Below, piece after piece: positions 57,906 to 64,000 of a DNA stretch of 64,000 nucleotides (positions within the stretch are counted from its first letter, which is position 1; every line of letters starts with the position of its first letter). The DNA lies in assembly GCA_002726205.1 (NCBI GenBank), contig PBSL01000036.1, forward strand, positions 1 to 64,000, written 5' to 3'. Origin of the DNA: Planctomycetaceae bacterium. Its GTDB lineage: Bacteria > Planctomycetota > Planctomycetia > Planctomycetales > Planctomycetaceae. Position numbers and translations under genes: made by a program. Below the pieces are notes generated by a model. It ran no database searches. It was not told the DNA's origin and saw nothing but the letters and a program-made list of their open reading frames with translations.

Positions 57906-59639
57906 CTATCCGGAAAGCCCAAGGAAGCTCTTCAACTTCTCGAACGAGGCCTCTGAATCCACCAGCGCCCACAGGCCCGCCGATCCGAGGATCAGGACGG
58001 CCAGTGCGACGGTCAGCCAGACCCAGCCCATGAAGCTGCGAAACAGGAAACTCAGCGACCGCCAGCGACGGCGGCTTTGGTGCTGTTTGTCGAGCTTCTG
58101 ATAGATATCCTTCAATCCGCCCCCGCGGCTGTCCGAGCGGGCCTGGGAAAGGCGTTTTTTCATTGCCGGTTCGAACTCGGCAAATTGCGCCAGTGGCTGG
58201 AAGAGCTCATTTTCGTTCTGCTTGGCGCGGGCTTTGAGATCGAGCAGTTTGCCGGCGATTGCCTGGCGGACCTTCTCAGTCGTCATCCGGCTGATGACGG
58301 TGCGTTTCTTGGCATTGGTATGTTGGACGAACCATTCGGCGTTATTGGCCACCTGGGCCCGTTGCTTGGCGGCGTCCCGGGTGGAACTGGGGGGAGGCAG
58401 GCTGACGGCCGGCAAAGACGACAGGCCCGACGTGGCCGATGCGGTGGCGGTTTTTCTGTTCGCCGCCGGCCTGCTGGCGACGCTCGATCCCGACGAGGCG
58501 GACGAGGCGCCCTCAATGAAACTCAGGGCGTCGGATGCGATGTTCAGTGATTGCAGGTCCTTGATCAGGTCGCTGCAGTTGAGATACCGGTGATTGGGGT
58601 CCTTGGCGATCATCCGGTCGATCATCAGGTCGAGCCGGTCGGGGATGTCGGAGTTGAGCTTGCGAGCTGAAGTGAACAGACCCTTCTCCTTGGCCATCAC
58701 CAGTTCCAACGCGGTGGTTCCCTTGAAGGGCAGCTCGCCGGTGAGATAGCAGTAGAGGCTGCAGCCCAGCGCGTAGATGTCGGCACGCAGATCGACGGTC
58801 TTGGCGTCTCGAGCCTGCTCGGGCGCCATGTAGAGCGGGGTGCCCAGCCCGGTGCCACTTTGGGTCATCGACACGTCGTCGTCGGCCGCCTTGGCGAGAC
58901 CGAAGTCGGCCACCTTGACGATGCCCGCCTTGGTGACCAGCACGTTGTCGGGCTTGATGTCACGGTGGATCAGGTTCATCTCGTGCGCGTGCAACAGGGC
59001 CTCGGCACACTGCAGGGTCACACGCACCGCGTCGGGAACGGTCAACCGTTCCAGTTCGTCGCTCCAGTCCTGCATGCTCTGGCCGTCGATGAACTCGATC
59101 GCGACGTAGTGACGGCCCTTGTCGGCTTCGACCGCATAGACCTTCACGACGTTGGGATGGTCGAGTTTGGCCATCGCGCGGGCTTCACGAAAGAAGCGAT
59201 CCACGAAGTCCTGTTTCTTGCCGAGCTGCTTGGAGAGGACTTTTAGGGCGACCTTGCGGTCGAGGCCCTCTTGCCGGGCCAGGTACACCTCGCCCATGCC
59301 ACCTTCACCGAGCTTCTTCAACAGCTTGAAATCGCCCAGCTGCGACGCCTTGCTCTTACGGTTGCTCCCGCTGTCGCCGCTGTCGCCGGTGTCGCCGGTG
59401 TCGCCGGTGTCGGCCGAGGATATTGCAGCGGTCGGTTCCGAGTCCTGCGGCTCGTCGGCCGACTTGGCCATATCGGCCAGGTCACCGGTACCGGTGTCAG
59501 CGTCACCGGGAACGAAGGTCTCCTGCAGGTTCTCCTCGTCGGCTACATCCTGTGCCGAACCGTCCGGTGAGCCGCCGACGGTGGCTTGCTCGTCACCGGG
59601 CAGCGGATTCTCCGGTACTGATGGATCGGGAGTATCCAT
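57906..59639 (-). CDS. Transmembrane Ser/Thr protein kinase (Hanks type)
   Basis: A 577-residue kinase. An acidic N-terminal region of about 100 residues contains a DTGDTGDTGDSGDSG run. The kinase domain (about 107-370) has GEGGMGEVYLARQ, the Lys of VALKVL, HRDIKPDNVL, DFGLAKA, GTPLYMAPEQ and DLRADIYALGCSLY, all complete, so it should be active. A Ser/Ala-rich linker and basic helical region (VISRMTTEKVRQAIAGKLLDLKARAKQNE) follow. One transmembrane helix (about 540-560, WVWLTVALAVLILGSAGLWAL) sits near the C-terminus, leaving only a short outer tail. The kinase thus faces the cytoplasm without an outer sensor domain. Promoter at 59698-59726. Confidence 0.9.
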   Translation of the reverse strand: MDTPDPSVPENPLPGDEQATVGGSPDGSAQDVADEENLQETFVPGDADTGTGDLADMAKSADEPQDSEPTAAISSADTGDTGDTGDSGDSGSNRKSKASQLGDFKLLKKLGEGGMGEVYLARQEGLDRKVALKVLSKQLGKKQDFVDRFFREARAMAKLDHPNVVKVYAVEADKGRHYVAIEFIDGQSMQDWSDELERLTVPDAVRVTLQCAEALLHAHEMNLIHRDIKPDNVLVTKAGIVKVADFGLAKAADDDVSMTQSGTGLGTPLYMAPEQARDAKTVDLRADIYALGCSLYCYLTGELPFKGTTALELVMAKEKGLFTSARKLNSDIPDRLDLMIDRMIAKDPNHRYLNCSDLIKDLQSLNIASDALSFIEGASSASSGSSVASRPAANRKTATASATSGLSSLPAVSLPPPSSTRDAAKQRAQVANNAEWFVQHTNAKKRTVISRMTTEKVRQAIAGKLLDLKARAKQNENELFQPLAQFAEFEPAMKKRLSQARSDSRGGGLKDIYQKLDKQHQSRRRWRSLSFLFRSFMGWVWLTVALAVLILGSAGLWALVDSEASFEKLKSFLGLSG

Positions 59640-59697
59640 GGCCCCCCTCCTACATCGACCTCGTTCGTTCGGCCTCGTTGCCGAACATCGCTACTCC

Positions 59698-59726
59698 ATT
59701 ATGCGGGGGCGCCGGAGTCCTTGCAA
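59698..59726 (-). promoter_or_regulatory. Promoter of the Ser/Thr kinase gene
   Basis: Minus strand: TTGCAA (plus bases 59721-59726), 17 bp, CATAAT (plus bases 59698-59703). Start near 59691; leader about 50 nt with GTAGGAGGGGGGCC before ATG 59639. Confidence 0.6.
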
Positions 59727-59739
59727 TGGGCGGTTGTGA

Positions 59740-60036
59740 CTAGGCCCAGGGAAACTCCTCGCCCACCAGCAAGTCGTAGGCGTCGATGTGTTTCTCCCGG
59801 GTCTGTGAAACGACCTCATCGGGCAGGGATCCCTTGGTCAACGCGATTCCACAGACCAATCCGTCTCGCGGGTACTCCTTCCAACCCGACCCGGAGAGAT
59901 AGCCGCGAACGACGCACTCGATCGGAACGACGTCGGTCTTGGTCACCACCATGCTGCGGCCCTCGAGGGCCGCACGGTCCACGGCTCCCGGCAGCAGGAC
60001 GTCATCAAGTTCCATGCTGATCAGGTGGTGATTGAC
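59740..60036 (-). pseudogene. purC: Remnant of purC (SAICAR synthase) with 5' truncation and internal deletion
   Basis: The minus-strand frame encodes VNHHLISMELDDVLLP, then RAALEGRSMVVTKTDVVPIECVVRGYLSGSGWKEY and GLVCGIALTKG, all matching the first half of SAICAR synthase. It continues directly with SLPDEVVSQTREKHIDAYDLLVGEEF, which matches the extreme C-terminus. About 120 middle residues, including the ATP/CAIR-binding part, are missing, and so are the first 60 or so. A full enzyme has about 240-300 residues. The frame remains open, extending upstream to GTG or ATG sites inside the next gene's promoter. It cannot be active; an intact purC should exist elsewhere. The remnant may be recent or kept for another reason. 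Confidence 0.75.
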
Positions 60037-60050
60037 CTGCCCCGTGGCAC

Positions 60051-60080
60051 TTGGACAACGGTCCGGGAGAGGGCTAGACT
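60051..60080 (+). promoter_or_regulatory. Promoter of the GH10-like gene
   Basis: TTGGAC (60051-60056), 18 bp, TAGACT (60075-60080), followed by GAGCTGG as at other TAGACT sites. It overlaps the lost 5' part of the purC remnant. Start near 60087; leader about 68 nt to ATG 60155. Confidence 0.55.
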
Positions 60081-60154
60081 GAGCTGGTGGGATCGGCACG
60101 GGCGACGGGCGGCTCGGGTACGCGGTCACCTGGACATTTCCTTTGGGGTCGGTC

Positions 60155-61660
60155 ATGGGCGTGATGCGATTCCGGGTGTGTCCGACAGGGTTCCTGGAAG
60201 GCTGGCCGGAGGCCGAGCAGGCTTACATCAGCGGGTTTGATGGCCGCGTGTTTCCGACGCGGGTCGAACGCGAGGGTGACGAGCTGGTTTGTCGCCGTCC
60301 CACCTCCGAGAGCGGGCGACTGCACGTGGCCTGGCCGGTGGCCGGGTACGGTCGGACAGTGGTGAGTACGTCGAGCCTGAGAGAGCAGGACGCCACGTAC
60401 CTGTTGCCAGTCGAGTTGGCTCGTGGCAAGATCGGCCAGCTGCGGAATCAACAGGCGGCCTGGGAGATCGCCGGGATGGTTGTCCCGGAGGGTTACGAGG
60501 AAGCCAGCCGGCAGGCACACCGGATCTTCGCCCGTGCGACGGCGCTGCAGGATGACCCGGAGGAAGCGTGTCGGTTGGCTGAGGCCGCGCTGGTTCACGC
60601 TCACAATTCCGCCCAACTGCTGACAACGGCCTATGTCGCCCAGAGACTCTCGGTGCGGTCCCGCCGGTCGACGCATTTTCCCACGTCGCTGGGGTGTGGC
60701 CTGGGAAAGCGATTTCCGCCGTCGTGGGATGCCGTACCCCCGAACGTGTTCAACTCGGTGCTGATCCCGGTCGGCTGGCGACAGGTCGAGGAGGAAGAAG
60801 GTGAGTATGCCTGGGAAGCCACCGACGCGTTGCTGGACTGGAGTCTCGAGCGCAAACTGCTCGCTCACGGTGGCCCTTTACTGGATTTTGGATCGCAGGG
60901 ACTGCCGGACTGGCTGTCGGCCTGGTCGGGTGATGTCGAGAACCTGCAGAGTTTCGTGTGTGATTTTGTCGAGACCGCGTTGAGCCGTTACGTGGGACGG
61001 ATCCGGGTCTGGGAGATCGCCTCACGGGTCAATACCGGCGGTGAACTTGCCCTGGGTGAGGAGGGGCGACTGGCATTGTTGGCGCGTAGTGTCGACATCG
61101 CCCGTCAGGTCGGGGAATTCGATCAGCTGCTGGTTCGGGTTGAACAGCCCTGGGGCGGTTACCAGGCACGTGGTGGACACCTGCTCAGTCCGTTGCAATT
61201 TGTCGACGCCCTGGTCCGCTCCGCACCAGGCCTCTCGGGGATCAGCCTGGAAATCACCTCGGGGTTTTCGCCCACCGAACCTGGACGTCGGGATCTGATG
61301 GATCTCTCGAGGCTGATCGATCTCTGGAGTACGCTGGGCCTGCCACTGCACGTGACCATCGCTGCCCCTTCCACCGGGGGACAGGATGCGGGAGGGATGT
61401 TCGTGGGGGCCGGGGCAGGCGTCAACGAGAACGGGTCGGATTCTGGAGAATGGACCGAGGAGCGGCAGGCGGCGTGGGTGAATGGCGTCTTGCCGTTGCT
61501 GTTGGCGAAACAGGGCGTGGTAGGAATCACCTGGGCGGACCTGGACGATGCCGGTTCGTGCGAGTTTGCCCGGGCTGGACTGCTGGGGTCGGACGGGAGT
61601 CCCAGGCCGGTTCTCGAGACGATCTGCCAGCACCGGTTTGCGCACTGGCCGGACGCTTGA
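60155..61660 (+). CDS. GH10-like TIM-barrel protein with missing catalytic acids
   Basis: A 501-residue protein with no signal peptide. The first 170 residues are a beta-sandwich plus helix (RFRVCPTGFLEGWPEAEQAYISGFDGRV). Residues about 185-490 follow the layout of a GH10 barrel: FNSVLIPVGWRQVEEEEGEYAWEATDALLDW (the strand-3 WRxxEpxxGxY.W block), then RIRVWEIASRVNTG where xylanases have WDVVNE, and LPLHVTIAAPS where they have ITELD. Both catalytic Glu positions therefore seem to be replaced. I recall similar planctomycete proteins annotated as endo-xylanase, but this one is probably a binding or structural protein. ATG 60155 or 60164 are both possible. Promoter at 60051-60080. Confidence 0.6.
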   Translation: MGVMRFRVCPTGFLEGWPEAEQAYISGFDGRVFPTRVEREGDELVCRRPTSESGRLHVAWPVAGYGRTVVSTSSLREQDATYLLPVELARGKIGQLRNQQAAWEIAGMVVPEGYEEASRQAHRIFARATALQDDPEEACRLAEAALVHAHNSAQLLTTAYVAQRLSVRSRRSTHFPTSLGCGLGKRFPPSWDAVPPNVFNSVLIPVGWRQVEEEEGEYAWEATDALLDWSLERKLLAHGGPLLDFGSQGLPDWLSAWSGDVENLQSFVCDFVETALSRYVGRIRVWEIASRVNTGGELALGEEGRLALLARSVDIARQVGEFDQLLVRVEQPWGGYQARGGHLLSPLQFVDALVRSAPGLSGISLEITSGFSPTEPGRRDLMDLSRLIDLWSTLGLPLHVTIAAPSTGGQDAGGMFVGAGAGVNENGSDSGEWTEERQAAWVNGVLPLLLAKQGVVGITWADLDDAGSCEFARAGLLGSDGSPRPVLETICQHRFAHWPDA

Positions 61661-61790
61661 CCCGGGACGCTGTTGCGGTGAGCGTCGGGGCGTGGCCTGG
61701 CTGGGAAATCCACCGGCGTGTGGTACCATCGACGGTTCCCTCCGTCTGATTCTCTCTACGCTCCGCGGTTGCCCGGAAGGTCTCACGATC

Positions 61791-63899
61791 ATGGCTCTGG
61801 ACTTCTACGATCCCTGCCCCTGCGGCAGTGGACGTAAACTGAAATTCTGCTGCCGGGACATTGTCCCGGACATGGAGCGGGTGCTGAAGTTCCAGGAGAA
61901 CAACCAGCCACGGATGGCCCTGAATGCCGTCGATGAGGTGGCGAAGAAGCACCCCGAAAATTCCTGGGTTCGGGCCACCCGGGGCGGGCTGTATTTTGAC
62001 CAGGGCAACGTCGAGGAAGCTCATCGCGAATTTGCCGCGCTGGTGGCCGTCAATCCCGAACATGGTTTCGCACTGGCATTGCTGGCGTTGATCCGGCTTT
62101 CGGAAGTCGGTTACGGTGATGCCTGTGAGGACATCGAACGGGCATTCCGGAAATGCGTCGTCACCCGTCCCGACCTGGTCTGCAATCTCGCGTTGGGCAT
62201 CGCGGCCTGGATGCGACTCGAAGGAGAGTTGCTGGCCTCGCGACAGCACCTGGTCCTGGCCCTGCAATTGGCCCCGACCGCCGAACAGCAACAGCAAATC
62301 TTCATGCGGCTGGTCGAATTCGACGGCACCCACGAGATTCCCTGTCTCTTCCGCAGCGGTTACACGCTGGTTGAGGAAGGGGATGAGGAAGTCCTGGCGG
62401 TGGCCGGGTGTGGCTGCTGGTCGGAAGCCGCCCGTCGCTACGAGGCGATGGCCGACGAGAGTCCCGGAAGTTGGGGGTTGCGTTACAACGAAGGGCTCTG
62501 CCGGGCATGGTCGGGGCAGGGACTGGCTGCCGTCGAGGTCCTGAAGCGGGCGGCGGATCTGGTCGAGGACACCGACGCGGCCCAGGACTGCCAGGCACTG
62601 GCCCAGTTGCTGGAACTGGGGCACCGCGAGGACGGGATTCAACTGGTCAGCCGTCGATTCGGGATCGAGAGCGCGTCGAAGTGGCTGACCGATCTGGATC
62701 AGCACGAGCGATTTGTTCGCGTCGATGGCCCCGATGAACAGCAGGAGGGAGAGCCGGTCGGGTTGTTTCACCTGGTCGACCGATCAATCGTTGCCGACAG
62801 CGACGACCCGCTGACGCTGGAGACGGTGCCCTGCGTTTCGGGGCGCCTGCTGGTCAATGCCGCGTTGGAAGAAACCGGCGCGTCGATTCAACTGGTGGGG
62901 CGCAGCGGCGAGGAGATCGCCGCTGCCGAGGCGGCATTGCGTGAAGTCGGCAGTGACCTGGTGCAATCCGAGGGAGAAGGAGACGCCGAGGAAGTTGTCG
63001 AGCTGATCCCACGCGATTTTCAGTCTCTGTACGTGACCTGGCACTTCACCCCGAAGACACCAGTCGGAGTCAAGCGGCAACTGCATCGTGATCACGTCGA
63101 GCAGTTTGTCACAACCACCTGGCCGAACACTGCCCTGGCGGCGTTGGGCGGTCGGACCCCCAGGGAAGTCGCCGGCGACCCGGAAATGATTGCTGCCCTC
63201 GGTGGGGCCGTGCGGGTGCTCGAGACGCACTGCGAACAAAATCAGTTGTCGATCGATGTCGCGGCTGTCCGCCAGGCACTGCAACTGCCCGAGTCGGCAA
63301 CGATCGTGGTCGAATCCGATGACCAATTGGCGACGATGTCGCTGCTGCAGTTGTTGAGGACCGTTCCGGCCGACCTCGACGACGAACTGCTGGCCGCATT
63401 GCTCAACCGGGTGTTGCTGGTCCGCCACAGCCGCCTGCTGTTTGACGTGTTGCACGAGTTCATCGGACGTGACGAGTTTGGGCAGGGCGAGGACTTTCAT
63501 CGTGCCGTTGTCGCCCTGGCCGAATTGTCGCAACAGCGGCACGACCGCGAGGCGGCTCTCGAGTGGCTGGCCCGGGGTCGGGACGCCGTGGCCGGACTCG
63601 AGAACGAGTTCGAACGGTCGCTGCAATACGAGATGCAGGAATTGATGTTGAGGATCGAAACACCGGATGATCCCAAGCTTCGTGACCTGATGGGCCGGTT
63701 GTGGAACGTTTACGGCAACAAGATTCCTCAACTTCGCGAACAGCTGCAGATGATGGCCGAGACCTACGCGATCGTGCCGCCGTGGGATGACGAGGGTGGC
63801 AATGTTTCCGCCTCGGGACTTTGGACCCCCGGCGAAACAACCACCGCAACCGATGGCGAAGGTGAAGAGAAGAAACTCTGGATTCCCGGGCAGGATTGA
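61791..63899 (+). CDS. SEC-C zinc-finger protein with TPR-like helices
   Basis: ATG 61791 starts 702 residues beginning ALDFYDPCPCGSGRKLKFCC, a SEC-C metal-binding motif like the SecA C-terminal tail (Cys-x-Cys...Cys-Cys). The frame is open far upstream, but only this start places SEC-C at the N-terminus. Residues about 35-330 are helical TPR-like repeats (NQPRMALNAVDEVAKKHPENSWVRATRGGLYFDQGNVEEAHREF). About 380-480 is a different beta-rich part. The segment NTALAALGGRTPREVAGDPE (near 460) resembles the LALGGKTPREAA motif found in MbcA/ParS-like and SEC-C-associated C-terminal domains. SEC-C can contact SecB or ribosomes; here the role is unknown. Confidence 0.75.
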   Translation: MALDFYDPCPCGSGRKLKFCCRDIVPDMERVLKFQENNQPRMALNAVDEVAKKHPENSWVRATRGGLYFDQGNVEEAHREFAALVAVNPEHGFALALLALIRLSEVGYGDACEDIERAFRKCVVTRPDLVCNLALGIAAWMRLEGELLASRQHLVLALQLAPTAEQQQQIFMRLVEFDGTHEIPCLFRSGYTLVEEGDEEVLAVAGCGCWSEAARRYEAMADESPGSWGLRYNEGLCRAWSGQGLAAVEVLKRAADLVEDTDAAQDCQALAQLLELGHREDGIQLVSRRFGIESASKWLTDLDQHERFVRVDGPDEQQEGEPVGLFHLVDRSIVADSDDPLTLETVPCVSGRLLVNAALEETGASIQLVGRSGEEIAAAEAALREVGSDLVQSEGEGDAEEVVELIPRDFQSLYVTWHFTPKTPVGVKRQLHRDHVEQFVTTTWPNTALAALGGRTPREVAGDPEMIAALGGAVRVLETHCEQNQLSIDVAAVRQALQLPESATIVVESDDQLATMSLLQLLRTVPADLDDELLAALLNRVLLVRHSRLLFDVLHEFIGRDEFGQGEDFHRAVVALAELSQQRHDREAALEWLARGRDAVAGLENEFERSLQYEMQELMLRIETPDDPKLRDLMGRLWNVYGNKIPQLREQLQMMAETYAIVPPWDDEGGNVSASGLWTPGETTTATDGEGEEKKLWIPGQD

Positions 63900-63927
63900 C
63901 ATCCGGCCCTGCGGCGAGACGGCATCG

Positions 63928-64000
63928 ATGCCCGAGTCATTTGAAAGCCTTGAAGCGGCGATGAGGTACGCCGCCACGCTGGCGGCGGGCGGGGAAGGTC
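63928..64000 (+). CDS. Start of a further gene, cut by the window edge
   Basis: ATG 63928 opens a frame that runs without a stop to the end of the window: MPESFESLEAAMRYAATLAAGG and on. It lies 28 nt after the SEC-C gene on the same strand and could be in its operon. Only 24 residues are visible, with no recognisable motif and only a weak Shine-Dalgarno, so this is a provisional call. Confidence 0.4.
   Translation, partial: MPESFESLEAAMRYAATLAAGGEG

Noticed and set aside
1-64000. tRNA, rRNA, insertion sequences, integrase or attachment sites
   Set aside because: No cloverleaf-like segment with conserved T-loop, no transposase or integrase motif and no terminal repeat pair was found when reading both strands.

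Overview
The window is GC-rich chromosomal DNA that almost certainly comes from a member of Planctomycetota. The markers are two linked pairs of PSCyt1/DUF1549/DUF1553 cytochromes with DUF1501 Tat proteins, a third DUF1501 gene, a DUF1080 (3-keto-disaccharide hydrolase) protein, a giant secreted protein with the LEERLLLSG-type N-terminus, Tat-exported Gfo/Idh/MocA and GH43-like proteins, LRR lipoproteins and a Ser/Thr kinase. I see no rRNA, tRNA, IS element, phage gene or CRISPR array. The species cannot be named from the sequence alone.

Layout. 0-16 kb (plus strand): the end of an LRR-like protein, then secreted or lipid-anchored proteins (WD40, kelch-like, CotH kinase, alpha/beta hydrolase, GH5), then a DUF1549-DUF1501 pair and a one-chain STAS plus HATPase regulator. 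16-26 kb (minus strand): a PilT-type ATPase, a second DUF1501-DUF1549 pair, and a YfhO-like membrane protein coupled to a five-heme cytochrome. 26-31 kb: two paralogous LRR lipoproteins flanking a DUF1080 protein, a second PilT-like ATPase and a redoxin. 31-36 kb (minus strand): an operon of a J-like membrane protein, a lid-less Hsp70, a membrane-anchored repeat protein, a squalene-cyclase-like protein and an isochorismatase. 36-48 kb: a 1535-residue RTX protein, a protease-thioredoxin fusion and a three-gene Tat-exported sugar cluster. 48-64 kb: PhyH oxygenase, PAC2 protein, ThDP enzyme, MerR plus VIT/vWA operon, nitrilase, secreted hydrolase-like protein, Ser/Thr kinase, a purC remnant, a degenerate GH10-like protein and a SEC-C/TPR protein.

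Regulation. Many upstream regions fit one sigma-70-like pattern: a -35 close to TTGRMY, a 17-18 bp spacer, and a -10 that is often TAGACT or a variant such as GAGACT, GAAACT, TAGAAT or TACAAT. Four genes at the left end share a longer promoter repeat, and three of them also share the lipoprotein signal peptide. Two genes (PAC2 and MerR) have promoters placed so that the mRNA would start at, or one base before, the ATG.

Most interesting points: (1) in the Hsp70 operon, three ORFs lie in one reading frame separated only by TAA and TGA, and conserved sequence of the downstream proteins precedes any normal start codon; (2) a cysteine-free MerR regulator coupled to a VIT/vWA protein from a leaderless promoter with a palindrome over the -10; (3) the shared promoter/leader/signal-peptide module in front of unrelated exported proteins; (4) a purC remnant with an in-frame internal deletion. 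All functions are inferred from motifs read by eye; no database search was run.
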